Assembly (NCBI GenBank): GCA_028023455.1
Contig: JAQFVV010000346.1
Location: forward strand, 787,096 to 851,095
Length of the DNA stretch: 64,000 bases
Direction of reading: 5' to 3'
Source of the DNA: Epiperipatus broadwayi
Taxonomy: Eukaryota > Onychophora > Udeonychophora > Euonychophora > Peripatidae
Every line of letters starts with the position of its first letter. Within the stretch, counting starts at the first letter, position 1. The notes under the pieces are model-generated. The model made no database searches and was not told the origin of the DNA. It saw only the letters and a program-made list of their open reading frames with translations. Of this stretch, positions 23,526 through 36,424 are shown piece after piece. A program made the translations under genes and the position numbers.

Positions 23526-23829
23526 AATTGTAATATATTAAAGATTGGCCTTTTCAAGCTATTGTGCATGCGCTTTTCACGAGTTTTAATAATAAATGAA
23601 TAATTTCATTCCCAACACGAGATATAGTATTTATGAAAGAACAAAATAAATCCAATTATTCTTTCCAGCCCAAATGCTTATATATGGGCAAATCTTGGGT
23701 ACTGGAAATTTTATTCTTTCATAAATACTATATCTCGTGTTGGGAATGAAAGTATTCATTTATTATTAACACTCGTAAAAGCACATGCACAATAGCTTGA
23801 AAAGGCTGATCTTTAATGTATTACAATTA
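23526..23829. mobile_element. Foldback MITE family M3
   Basis: Two arms of roughly 110-130 bp are reverse complements. Both ends contain AATTGTAATA, CCTTTTCAAGCTATTGTGCA and CCCAACACGAGATATAGTA on the appropriate strand. The unpaired centre is about 60 bp and itself contains GCCCA/TGGGC words. Arms match at well over 90 percent by eye, so the copy is fairly recent. No coding capacity. Confidence 0.75.
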
Positions 23830-24143
23830 TAAACATAGCGCTATATAAAATAAAAACAAAATAGATAATCTTAAAATAGTTCTTTACACAAAAAATACAT
23901 ATCGGCACAAAGTTGTTTTTTTTTAACTCACCACATTTTTTTATTTTTATAATTACAGTCAAAAGCAATAAAAAAGATGTTTTAAAAATTGTCAATGGTT
24001 AGTTTACAAACGCTGTATTGATATATTGAAAACAATATTTTTTTAATTAAGCAAATAAATAATAATCAGTAATATAAATAAAGAAAACATTTTTTCCATG
24101 TATTTTATTCAATACAATTCTATTTAACACCGTGCAAGATCGC

Positions 24144-24182
24144 CGACAGTTTTGACTATTTAACAGTCTTCCTCAGATCTGT
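24144..24182 (-). ncRNA. Penelope-type hammerhead motif, mutated
   Basis: Minus strand: CTGAGGA (core, position 7 is free to vary), A, stem II GACT with AGTC around GTTAAAT, then AAAAC instead of GAAAC, then TGT. Same layout as 11863. Loss of G12 should make it inactive. Confidence 0.45.
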
Positions 24183-27100
24183 AGTACATACAATATATTC
24201 GTAAATATCTTATTATAATACAAATTTGCATATGTTTGTTCATCTGCATTCTGTAGTGGTTTCTTCTGTCTTTATAATTTCACTGAAACTGCAATCAGCT
24301 TTAGACTAATAAAAAAGAAAGAAACCATTTCAGTACACAGACAAACAAACATATACAAATTTGAATTAAAAACGAAGGGAAAAATCAATCAATTTTTATA
24401 CATATTGAAATAATATAAATTTTTTAGTTTAATTCAATCTGATTTTTTTACGTATTTATATAAATTAAATCCTCAATTCTAATTGTAGTCAATTTTAAAA
24501 TAATCAACTTAAATGTTAAGGCTGGTTGCTCAGCAGACCATACAACATTCAAAGAACTAAGAAACAAGTTGAGCACCATGGTTCCAGTCAACTAGATGAA
24601 GTGAGCTTTTTTTTTGTCACTTTATTCAACTGAAAATTTCTGAGATCAACAATTTACCTGTGATCTAAATTGCATAGTCATTGAAAAACTTCAAATTAAA
24701 GTTTTAAGAGTACAATGGTGATGTTAATTTTTTCTCTTGAAAAACATTTTGCATTAATCTCTTTAACTGTATTAGGCTTTTACTCTTAAAAAGGTGTATT
24801 TGTATATTTTTTTCCTATATAGAAAGTAGTAAAATGACGGCACTTTAAAAAAATATTCTGCATCGTTAGTAATTTAACATGGCAAATTTTTGCAAAATAG
24901 GCTTATCAATGTTCACATTGATTTATGACTTCATAACAGATGTTGAATTACACCAATTTCTCTGTAAAATAATAGCTAATAAATTATATTAAAAAAAAAA
25001 GCATAATCCATTAATAGATAAAAGTAATTGTTGTATAGAAACAGAATAAAGAGCATATATGAAGATAGCTCAGAGTAATCCACATTTGTCAAGTTGAGTA
25101 GTCATTAGTAACAAAATGGATGAAATAAGATTTACATATATTAAGTGCTAAATTTTTAAAGAAGAGTATAAACTGGCATCTAATAAGAAACGTCAATCTT
25201 GAAATAAATAAAATAGCAGTGGAATCTAATCATAGTTAACATAAAATGATTCTGCTCCAGGGAACCAATTAATCTGACTTTTAAAAAAAACTGCAAAATC
25301 ATTATTTTGTAATGTAATTTTTAGTCCCGAGGCACCGCATATAATACCAAAGGGAATTACACACACACATCAAAGTCTGTTATTGTTCAATACTAGCTTT
25401 CCAAATACAATTAGTAATATAAAAAAATACATTTTTTAATTATTAATTTGCCTTTAAAATATATTCACATTAATCATGTAATAATATATAATTCTTTTAT
25501 ATTATGTGGGCTTGTAATAGAAAATGGATTACTTAATATAAAATAAATCTGGAAATAAATATATTTCTAAAACATATTATCTTTACACGGTCATATTTTT
25601 CTAAATGTAAATTAATCAATAATATTTCATAAACAAAAATAAAACTATATATAAATTTTGTATAATAAACTTTAAAAAAAAATTTTTTTTTACCATAGAT
25701 TCTCTACTTAACATTAGTTTCCACTGTTCTGGAGCGCTAATCCCATTAGGTTATACATTTGGTAATATTAATGAAGTCTTTCTTAGATTTCCTGCAATTT
25801 GATTCCATAAGTACAGGTAACCCCCCTCCAGCATGGTATCACAACATGATTTTGCTTGAACATGATAAGATAAACTGTGAAAGCCCTTGTATGACATGCC
25901 ACATACAATACAGTTTTGCTATAACATGATTAGAAATTTCCAGAAATCCTCATATCACCCTGAATTTCTACTATTTAACATATGTATTGTGCCAATAAAC
26001 CTTATATATTGTAATCCCTCACACCTATCACCAACACTAACAATTACCCGGGGGCACCAATTCTATGGATCATAGAATAAAATATTTATTTAACTTTACC
26101 TAAATCTATTCATGAGGCTCTTAATTAAAGCTTTCACCTAAAACTAACTCAGTTGAGGGATACAGAGGTGTATGAGGTGTACAATGTACATTAGATGTGG
26201 GAGAAAATATTATAACTAATAGGAATAAACATCTATCAGTTCTATGCTAAACAAAAATTAAATTGGTAAAATCCTACCAGCTAAAATTAATTAATAATAC
26301 TCTATATTTCACCTCCTCCCATCATCCATATGCACTGAACAACCTCTACTATATTACACAATTAACTAATAACTAAAATAAAATAAAAAATAATATTTCA
26401 GAAATTGTAATGTATAATTCACTAGATCTAAACTCACTAAATTTATCATTACTAAATTTTAACTACTCACTAATGTAATCTGGCTAAATGAATTTATTAT
26501 CTAATCTAAATTAAAATTGAAGATCTCAGGGAATTAACTTATGGTATGGCTTGATCTAACATTTCTATACCTCAAATTATTATTTAACACTATGAAAATA
26601 ATATTATAAACCAAACAATACCCTAAATAGATACTTGCAGTTAGATAATGAAAGAAATCGGGCACATTTTGATTTCAATTCATCATCTAAAGAATTATTA
26701 AATAACAAAACCCTTTTAAAATGATCAGTAGGTAATTGGCATCTCATATAGTGTTTGAATCAAGGAAATCAACATCATCATATCTAGAGATTTATTATAA
26801 TTAAATAAAATAAAATTATGTTACATTAAATAAAATAAATGTATAAGCATGTGTGGAAGTGTGAAACATGAATGAATGTTATAGAAGAAACTCCAAATAC
26901 AAATTTAGATAACAAAATATTTATTAATCAAATAGAAAATAGCTAAATCAACATTTACTTTTCTTTTATTGGTATGAACACAAATTCCAAAGGGATTTAA
27001 TATTGTTATTCACAGTTTATACAAGAATAAATAATACAACACAATTTGTTGACTTTTTACATCTACTATATTTCATTCATCAGGTGCATTCTGATAGATT

Positions 27101-30100
27101 GGTAAAATATTTTATCTTTAGCATTAAATGAATTAAATGAATGCATATCATTTACCATAAAAGAAATGGCCTTTTAGCTATCAGTGATTTCTGATAGACT
27201 TATACAAAAATAATAAAAAAAAAAAATATGGCCTTACACTTCTAGTAACTGATTACTAAATTATCTTTTATTCAGCATTTTGCTGAATATCACTCATTTA
27301 CTAACTAAAAATTTGTAACAACAATATAGATTAATATTCTAATTACTGAACAAATTAAGATTTTGCATTGTTACTTTAAAAGTATCTTAAATAAAATTAA
27401 AATAAGAGGATTTAAACTAGAAATAATATTGGACTATCTTACCAAAGTAAATAAATACTTCTATTAATTAAATGTATTTTCTTTGTAATTTTGAAGTAAA
27501 ATACTCTATTGAATAACTAGGTTCTGCTTTGCCAAAATAAAGTAAATCATGTATTCATTAACTAATGTCCTATCTTTGCTTGATTATTTATGCAAATTAT
27601 GATTAAGTGATAAAAATCAATGAGATGAAGCTTAAATGATTACTGCAAAATGTTTAACATGATAAGTAAATTTCTACATTATTAATGAATTTTTTTATAT
27701 CTCAAAATTAACAATTTGTGCATGAGTCTGTATTATGTTGTGTGTCAAAGATAATAAATAATTAATGTTAATCAATCTAATCGGTTTGCTTATGATATTT
27801 CAATATAATCATAATATGGACGAAAGCGAAGACCAATCAATCTATTTATTAACTACAATACAGCTGTTTTATAAGACACTATAGCTTTCCTTTATTCTTC
27901 TTTTTTATCCATAAACTATCAAACACGAGGCTATAGCATAAGCTGGAAAACATCCAATGCGCACATGGGATAAAAGATTTCTATACTTCAAATCAGGTAA
28001 ATACAACAATAACTTCCAAGTCTATCTTTAAGACTAAACAACTGATGGAATAACACATCACCAAATGAAAATTAGGGAGATAACATCTCTAGCTTCATAC
28101 ACATTGAATTCATCATATCAAATATAAAAGGAGGACTCAATCCACTCCTATCAAAATACTACAATACATGGAAAATAAAGGATTACTCAATCCTATACAC
28201 TACAATACACTGGGCAAACTACCCATATTAAATATTCAACTAACAAATACACCGACTCAATCCCATAAAATATTATAAATCATTGTGAACTTTATAGCAT
28301 ATAGCCACAAAAATACTTTTCATTCAGGCATAACAAAGAAATAATAATTCTCTCTTAAATAACTTTCTAATTCTTCAAAATGATTGATCATCTTTTCCTT
28401 CCGAATCTGATTGATTTAAAATCATTTTTACTTGCAATTACATATAATTATAAATAAGTTTAACAATGGACACACACACGTATAAGCATAAGAATATACA
28501 GACCATTTAAAATCACAGTAAGCAAAGAATTACTATTAAAATATTAATTATTACTGCTAGAATTAATAAAGAATAAATATCTCATATCTGACAATATTTA
28601 GGACTTGGTAATGTTATGAGAACGGTTGGAGAATAAAGTAGTAATTACTGTAGACATAGACAGAATAATTTTTTTATAATATAATGCATTGATATTGGCA
28701 CGAATCTGTAGTTAAATTGAACCTAAATAAATAATAAAATTGTATGTTATAGATGAAATAATTATTGAAAATAATGGTATTCTAATTTATAAATATATAT
28801 ATATGGTAAGATTTAATATAATGAATTTTTTTAGAATAATTATTCACCCTTAATGATCAATAAATGGATTCTTCCATTTATTTTATTATATACGTGGGTT
28901 ATTAACACACGCACAACCAAACTTCATATTAAAATAATAATAATAATATAAAATTACCAGCATAATGTATTTTTTTCATTATGCTATTCTGAGATGTTCT
29001 TGAAAAAAAATATAACAATACATATAATAATAATAGGTACAATAATAAAACATTTCTTAACTAATACTATCTAATATGCTATTAAATAATAATAATAAAG
29101 TTCTCTTCTTTTTTCTTTCTTCTAAACAAAACGAAAAGTTTATAAAAGTTTTTACATGACTTTCCTTGTCATGTCTCCAAATAGATAAGGAAAATAATTA
29201 TAACGCATAAGACAAATATTGACACAGAACGGCACAATTCCTGCAGGAGAAAAGAAACAATATTATTTTTAATTTAGAATAACATGTTCAATGTTCTAGC
29301 AGTTTTCTATGAATTCCCGTTAATGCTGTGTATTAGGAAACATTAATTAGGCACTGCACACTTTAAGATGTATAAGGTAATATTTCCTAATCATTCATGA
29401 AATTTTAAAATGCCTTCTATAAGTGGAAACATATAAGTTTATCCATTTTATAATTTATTTCACATATTATTTTTAGGATACAAGTAAATATCAATTGTTC
29501 ATTTCTTTTGCACACATAATTTTTATCTCCTTCAATGAGTAAAAGTGGAAATAAACGTCTACTATTCCAATAAATGTATCAATAAAACTATATAATTCTT
29601 GTGTATATTTTTGAATTTTCTTTATATTTAGCATGAAATCTATTTATTAAAGTTCTGAAAATGTTCAATGATAGTTCACATCTTTCCCACATATAATTGA
29701 CGCATGTAGCATTTATTCCCTTCATAGTATGATTAAAACTTAAAAACTTAATTGTTATAAAATGAACAAACATTCTTTTATTCTTTCCTGTTAATTTTAA
29801 ATTTAAATAAAACAATTTTACAGTTCTATCAAGCATTCCCATTTCTTAAATAATAGTTTATCTTGAATAATAGAATATAACACTTACATGTACTTTAGCA
29901 TAACGTTGGGACAATTTAAATGATCAGCTGGGAGCAAAATTGATGTATCTTTTAGTGGTTTTTAAGTACACATTTCACAAACAAATAATATATTTAAAAT
30001 TTCAACTTGAACTCTGGAAGAGGAAAAATAATTTCACTATTAAACTTTGCTAAATAAACTTAGTTATAGCTGTCCTTGGTTAGCTATAATTGCCCTCGTA

Positions 30101-32120
30101 AAAGTAATAATAATTGACTGAATTCTTCAAAAGTAATAATAATTGACTGCCCTCTGCCCTCTTAAAAGTAATAAGTATTCCTTTTATAGATTTTTTTTTT
30201 TTAATAATCATTACATCACATTGTTCTCTTCCAATTGTTTACAACAGTGTTACATTACCTCACTAGAAAAAGATTGTCAATCGCTCCTCCCACTTGCAAA
30301 CTTACTTAATTATGCAAAAACTTGAGACAGTAAAAAAAAATAGAGATGAAAAAAAAATTATTTCGACTTTTAAATAAATGGCAAAATAAAATATTGAACT
30401 AATAATTAAACATTTTTAAAGCAGTAGAGTAAAACTGATGAGAATTGTTTTAATAAATAAAATATTTTACAGTATTTGTTATTATGTAATTCACCTGTCT
30501 ATAATTCATTGATGTATTTAAAATGTAATTAAGCTAGATTTTAATACTGTTATTTATAAAATTAAATATTTGAATGTAATGTGGGATATTTAATGACTTA
30601 ATGAAACATGAATGAAAAATGAAGTTGTATAATGCATGAATATTCAGTAGTAATATGCTATAGGTATTACACTGATATAACTGAAATGACAATGTGAATG
30701 ATGATGAGTGAAACATATTTTACTGTTTATTCTATAATTTTAAATGTATAAAACAAATGGACTAGAAAATCATTCTAAGAAAACTGAATACTGCTTTATG
30801 AACAAATAAAACAAGTAAGTATCAACTCAGACTGTACTGATTACACATATAACAAGCCACCCCCCTATTCTATCACTGATTATACCCCAAAACAAGACAC
30901 TAAACAATTAAGAAATCTTTTTAACTACACCTACACTTGCTTTTAATTACAGTTTTAAGTCAAAATAAAAATTTTTAAAAATTTCATGTTATTTCTTTTT
31001 TTTTTTAAAGAGGATTATATCAGAGATTACTGATATACTACCACACTACTACATTGACTATTTCTGGTGCCAAACCAGAAGGTCACAATATATATATGTA
31101 AGGAGAGTGTACAAATAAATAGATGTTCTTTAAGATTGCTTAATATGCCATCTCTTGGATATTGTTTCTATAACATTTTATTCAGTAATTTTTAATTACA
31201 GAAGCAAATCCATTCATTCGTTCTCTTTAATAAAGTTCTTTTCCAACAAACTGATGTTCTATGCTATTAAAATGTTTTTATAAGACTTTATAAAATATAT
31301 TTTTGTACAATAAGTTTTAAAATAATAAAGCATACATTTACAAATTAGAATGCAAAATATATTCAAATTACATTTCAGTAAAGTTGATATTCCTTCCTAA
31401 ACATCTATTTTACATCCAGTAATCAATATATAGATATCTGTTTTAAATGAATTAAATATTTTTAAATAATATCTTTTTTCTTTTTGAATGTATATAATTT
31501 AATATTGTTTAATCATTCCAATATATAAATACACATACCTTAACAATAATTTAATGTCCTATTTGTTGATGTTTAAAGATTATTTTGAAACTGTATGCAG
31601 TGAATAAAATTTTAGTAAATAAATTTATCAATATGTACTTTATTTTACTATTTCTATCACATAAAACTATTTATATACTTTTATTAATATATCACTATCG
31701 TAATATATATGTCATTAGTTTTACTGCATTGCCCTTAGACTAAAAAGATTTTGCTGAAAGATAAATAAAATAATTTTTTTGAATTGAAACTAAGCTAATA
31801 AATTTTTCCATTTTTTTTGTAGATAACATTACCAGGATTAAGCTCAAATCCCACTACTACAGTATGTATTGTATTTAGAAATCTAAATTATGCACTATGG
31901 GCATATAATATATACAAAAAAAAAACTAAAATTGGGGGAATATCAGACTTTTATGATCACATCATTGAATACATTTATCAAGACCCACTCTGAATTAAGT
32001 GCACATCATTGCGTATTTTGTGTTCCAAATAATCAGTTAGTGAATCGCAGAAAATATTATTTTAAGAAATTCTAGCGTTTATGGTTTTGGAAGAAACTTA
32101 ATGTAAACTTTTTTTGGATA
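24183..32120. other. Featureless INTS7 intron
   Basis: Eight kilobases of AT-rich sequence with no protein similarity I can see on either strand. At 25812-25875 the words TACAGGTAACCCCCC and AACATGATTTTGC resemble a pogo/Tigger-like terminal end and may be a non-autonomous relative of the element at 33.2 kb. Near 30090-30170 the word AAAAGTAATAATAATTGACTG occurs twice in tandem with a third partial copy. Short open stretches (for example 29588-29842 minus, 30143-30325 plus) look like chance. Confidence 0.4.
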
Positions 32121-33060
32121 TGTGTTAAAGAGACATCATTATCATCATCAACCATTGTCAATTCATTACAGGATGAAGGTCTCCCCAAGTTCAATCCAGC
32201 TTCTCCAATCTTTAGCCTCTCTTCATCACATCACCTCCGTACTCACATGTAGTCTCTTTCTGGGTATTTTACAATCTCTTAGAATCCAGTTTAAGATTTC
32301 AAATGTCCATCTATTATCACCTCTTCTAACAATATATCCAGCCCAACTCCACTACAGTCTTTTAATTCTTTCAACGATGACAGTCACATCTGTTTTTCGA
32401 TCACTTCTTGTTACTCCTAACATATATCTCTCCGTAAGTTCTTTGAGTGGTTTGAAATCTCTGTATGGATCTTTTATTAAATATCCAAGTCTCAAATCCA
32501 TAAATAAGAACTGGAAAAATACAGTTATTAAAAACTTCCTTTTCAAACACACAGGCATATTTCATTTTAATATTAAGTTATTTCTACTAAAAGCACTCCA
32601 AACAAGTTTCATTCTATGATTAATTTCATCCATTATGTTTCCATCTGTAGTAATAATCTGACCAAACTATTTGTAGTTGTTAATTTCTTCTAGTTTATCA
32701 TAATTAATCTTTATTTCCATCTTTTGAAAAAATCCATTGAACATTACTTTAGTCTTTTTAATATTTAACTTTAGTTCTACTTTCTTACTTTCATCTGACG
32801 ACTCTTGTAACATTTTCTGAAGCTCTGAAGCATTACTTGCAAAAACAGCTTCATCATCTGAAAAATCTTAAATGACTTAAATAATCTCCATTTACTTTCA
32901 CTCCTTTAGCTTCCCATTTAAATCCACAAAATACTTCTTGCAGCACTGCTGTAAAAAGTTTTGGAGATATGGAGTCACTCTGTCTTACACCTTTCTCGAT
33001 GTTTACCTTTCTAGTATCATTGCATCACGTAATTGTTGCTGTTGCATTTGTATAAATATT
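32121..33060 (-). pseudogene. RTE-like LINE fragment (family B), RT end
   Basis: Minus strand, in order: an RT motif B block reading EKGVRQ-type (broken by frame shifts) with DSISPKLFTAVLQEVF, a motif C block SDDEAVFAS (the usual YADD is SDD), KVELKLNIKKTKVMF, then NHRMKLVWSAFSRNN, MPVCLKRKF and GVTRSDRKTDV. The end is a GATGATAATGATG-like tail near 32140, typical of RTE-type 3' ends. The same family is at 59262-59815 on the plus strand. This copy is 5'-truncated at about 33060 and riddled with stops. The 165-codon ORF on the opposite strand is its antisense shadow. Confidence 0.8.
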
Positions 33061-33204
33061 CTTTATATGTATTTTTTTATATTTTAAGACTAATTTTTGA
33101 AAAATTAAACTTCCGTCCCAAACTATATCTGCTTACAAAAAACAATGTTTAACAGAAAATTTATTTCTCTAGATGTAAAAATATAAATTTTGAACTGTTT
33201 TATA

Positions 33205-34740
33205 AAAAGAGAAAAAGCATCACACATTGCAAAAACTCTAAATTTTCATGAAGAAACAGACTGAATCATTAAGAAAAATGGAAAGAAAATTAGAAATGCT
33301 GTTGCTATAAGATCTTTAATATTTGCAAAATATGCAGCTCATCCCATGCACCAATAATTGAAAAAATAGAATGCCAGTCAGCATCCGAATTGATGACAGT
33401 TTCCAAAAAATCAATTACATTGAATGGCAATATCTTTAAATAAAAGGCTTTTAAAATTTACAACGACCTTAAAAAAAATGGAAAATCTTCTGTCAGCCCA
33501 GATTTTGTGGCTAGTATAGATTGGTTTGAAAAATTCAAAAACCGTTTTGTAATTCATACCATAAAAATTCAAGACGAATCGGCATCAGCTGATCACGAAG
33601 TTGGCAGAATCTATCCAAAAAAAATTACAGATGAGCAAAGATACATACCACATCAAGTTTTTAATACTGATGAAACTAAGTTTTGGTGGAAACAATTGCC
33701 TAATAGTTATACTGAAACAAGAAAAAGCTGCACCAAAATTTAAGCTGTCTAAAGATCGTGTAATGCTATTTTGTGTAGTAATACATCCGGAGACTTGATG
33801 ACAAAACCCTGTTTGTTCAGAAATCTTCAAATTCTGGAGTACTTAAAGGCATAAATAAAAAACACTTTACCAATATATGAGAAAGCAAATTCAAAATCTT
33901 GGGAACTGAAGATTTATTTAGAGTATGGGGTTTGTGCAAAAGTTAAAAATTATTTAGAGAAGAAATATTTGGACTTCAAGGTACTGCTTCAGATCATCCA
34001 CCAGATATGAGTCATCTCAATGTCCAAATAGTACTTCTACCTCCAAACATTACTTCATGGTTCCAGCCATTGGATAAAGTTTAAAACTCTTCAGATCATT
34101 ATAATGGATTCTGGACATAAATGAATGTTGGTGTAATGGAAGCTTGGAAGCAATTTTTAATTAAGCAATCGAAATCACATTCTTATCATTGAAAGAACTA
34201 AAAACATCAATATTAAATCCATGTTGGAAAAAAGTTTGGCTACCGTCAGTTGAAACAGAAAACAGGCTTAAATTGTCATAAATGAAATTGGTGAGAAATT
34301 GCTAAATCGAATGGAGACAATGGTTTTGAGGATATAGCCATTTAGGATATTCAAGATTTATTGGTAAAAGAAATTAATAAAGCAGATTTGTTGGAAATGG
34401 CATCAAAAATTGTAAATCAAGTTAATTTTGAGAAGAATAACAACAATAAAGATTATGAAGTTAATAAATTAATATTAAAATATTACAGGAAGGCCTAAGC
34501 TTAGCTAAAAATCTAGAATCATTTTTCTTGAATGCAGACCCATCCACTGAAAGAAGCCAAAAATTTAAAACAGAGCTGCAAAATTGCTTATCTCCATATC
34601 ATGTAAGGATCAGCAAACATACCAAAATTAGATTTTTTGAAGAGGGCAGAAGATGCAAATGATGAAAAGGATTCAATGAGTAAAGATGATATCATTCGAG
34701 TGAAAAAACGTTTACACTGTATTGAACAATGATGATGAAG
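33205..34740 (+). pseudogene. pogo/Tigger-type transposase, dead copy
   Basis: The plus strand, with several frame changes, reads like a pogo/Tigger (TIGD) transposase. There is a lysine-rich N-terminal DNA-binding part (KRKSIT), a CENP-B-like second domain (SIDWFEKFKNRFVIHTIKIQ, then ESASADHE), FNTDETKFWW with the first catalytic aspartate, KFKLSKDRVML, SDHPPDMSHLNVQIVLLPPN, ITSWFQPLD with the third acidic position, and a C-terminal LAKNLESFFLNADPSTERS block. The middle, where the second aspartate (DNA motif) belongs, is shortened and reads LQGTASDHPP. Cut-and-paste transposase of the DDE class; this one cannot be active. Confidence 0.85.
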
Positions 34741-34996
34741 AAAATTTAAATTAAAATTATTAAAATTAAAACAGTTATAATTTGTTCCTTTTCATTTTGT
34801 GTTATATATACATAAATTAATATTTTTAATAAAAATGAAGTTGTTTAAATGCATTTTTTTTTAAATATTTGTTTTTAATAAGTTTTTGGAACCTAATTCT
34901 ACTTTATGTAGTGATTCTGAGTCTCATATAACAAGGTTTCACATGACACTATATTTTCTAGGAACATATCTACTGTATTATAAGAGGATTACTTGT
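34741..34996. mobile_element. pogo/Tigger 3' end with putative TIR
   Basis: Non-coding tail after the transposase. It ends GAGGATTACTTGTA; read inward this is TACAAGTAATCCTC, like the terminal inverted repeats of Tigger elements. I did not find the matching left end, which would lie near 33.1 kb. Confidence 0.45.
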
Positions 34997-35797
34997 ATAT
35001 TACTATTAGCCAGTTAATGTTCATTTTAGCAACTAATTTGCTCAACATTATTTTTCTGACTGGAAAATTAGAATGACAGGTAGTTTTTCTTTTAAAACTT
35101 CTCTCTAATGAATAACCAGCTGCATTTTCTTTCCTTCAAAGCAATTAAAATGTGAGCAAATTGGCCTTTTCATACAAAGAAGTAAATGGATTGTGGCTAC
35201 AATCTATGTGTTTATAAACATAGACCTCAATTTAATATATAAATATTCTTAAATGTCTTGGTTAAATACAAGAGACAATTATCTACTGCTTGTTATTCAC
35301 AATGAGTGGCTAAATTGTTGCGCTTCGTGAAAAACCAAGCAATGATGACAATACATAATAAGCTTTACAGAAAACACAGAGAGTACTAGTAATACGCTTC
35401 TCTGTATGGTTTTAAACTCTAGCTAGCATACAATTCTGTTTTTGAAATAATATATATATCTTAATATTTATAACTACCTAGTATGAAATACCAGGCAGAT
35501 AAACAAAATTATTAAATGGTAGAATATTTTCCCCTTTTTTTAGTAATAAAAATAAGATTATCCTGTAAGATAATAGTAGTTTTTCTTTCGTTTGTTTCCT
35601 TTCTATAAAAAGGATGTTTTCTTTCTTTTGCAAACATAAATTAATTTAGCTTTTTTTTTTTCGTCAGAATAAGAAATTTAAATAATCTATTTATCAGAGA
35701 GACCATTTATTTAATTCTAAATAATTTATTTTCAAAACATCATAAATATTATTCCTTATGTATTTAATATTTGAGTCATTCTTTAATATTTGTATTC
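34997..35797. other. INTS7 intron, no gene seen
   Basis: AT-rich sequence between the Tigger relic and R1 copy 3. No similarity or strong repeat noted. Confidence 0.4.
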
Positions 35798-35886
35798 ATA
35801 ACTTTTGTAATGCCACTCAATGCAAGCCAGAGTAATCAATGGATGCAAGAAGGTTTGTGCATAAAATCCCTATCTAGTGCCTAATC

Positions 35887-35945
35887 ATCCAATATCCCCA
35901 GACTGGTTTCTGGCTTGTGGCCTTCATCAGTGAGGAGCCTTGGAT
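35887..35945 (-). ncRNA. R1 hammerhead ribozyme, apparently intact
   Basis: Minus strand, 5' to 3': ATCCAA, an asymmetric spacer GGC, TCCTCA, core CTGATGA, stem II AGGC(CACAA)GCCA, GAAA, C CA G T C with GTC as the cleavage triplet, TGGGGA, TA, TTGGAT. Stem I therefore has two helices (TCCTCA with TGGGGA, six pairs including one G-T; ATCCAA with TTGGAT, six pairs) separated by an internal loop. Stem III is only AC with GT closed by two bases. The 10.1/11.1 position is an A-A mismatch rather than the usual G-C. All core residues needed for cleavage are present. This is the layout of minimal type I hammerheads in animal retrozymes. Confidence 0.7.
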
Positions 35946-36208
35946 CTGAGAGCACTCACACCAAAAATTTTAGGATCTAATGTAACTCTCCAACAGCCAC
36001 CTTCTATCTCTAATTAACTACAAAACTATGAGTCTCAAATTGAAAACACAATAATATTTTCAATCCAAGCTTATTAGCTTATATAGTCATATAGATCTAA
36101 ACTCAGTTCAGTACCCATACATTTTAGTGTCTTTGGTCCTCTAAACTATAGCCACCACTATCCTATTAGGCAGGATTGGTTTTAAACCACTAAACATCAT
36201 GAGCACAG

Positions 36209-36267
36209 ATCCAAGGCTCCTCACTGATGAAAGCCACAAGCTAGAAACTAATCTGGGGATATTGGAT
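36209..36267 (+). ncRNA. R1 hammerhead motif, stem III changed
   Basis: Plus strand: ATCCAA, TCCTCA, CTGATGA, stem II AAGC with GCTA, GAAAC, then TAATC where the consensus is TAGTC, TGGGGA, TTGGAT. Both core boxes and both helices of stem I are kept, but the C-G pair of stem III is lost. It is the second ribozyme of this element, opposite in direction to the one at 35887. Confidence 0.6.
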
Positions 36268-36424
36268 GAGTAGAAACTAGATAGGGATTTTATGCGCAAA
36301 CCTTCTTGCATCCATTGATTACTCTGACTTGTGCTGAACGGCATGGAGAGTTTTGTCTGTTTTAACAGCTTGAGCAAGAATAAGAAATGGTGATTATGTG
36401 ATGTTTAGTGGTTATAACTTTTGT

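Larger units (their letters stand above)
35809..36413 (+). mobile_element. R1 repeat copy 3, full length with 11-bp TSD
   Basis: ATAACTTTTGT occurs at 35798-35808 and again at 36414-36424, a perfect 11-bp duplication around a 605-bp element. The layout is arm, hammerhead on the minus strand (35887-35945), a unique centre of about 230 bp (with CATTTTAGTGTCTTTGG and CTATCCTATTAGGCAGG), hammerhead on the plus strand (36209-36267), the arm again inverted, then the 3' module ending GTGATGTTTAGTGGTT. The two arms are about 175 bp and pair imperfectly. The fixed 3' end and direct repeats of this length fit retroposition. It lies about 730 bp from an INTS7 exon. Confidence 0.8.

Noticed and set aside
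32122-32619. 165-codon open frame on the plus strand
   Set aside because: It is the antisense of an RTE-like LINE; the minus strand gives the LINE motifs (MPVCLKRKF, GVTRSDRKTDV).
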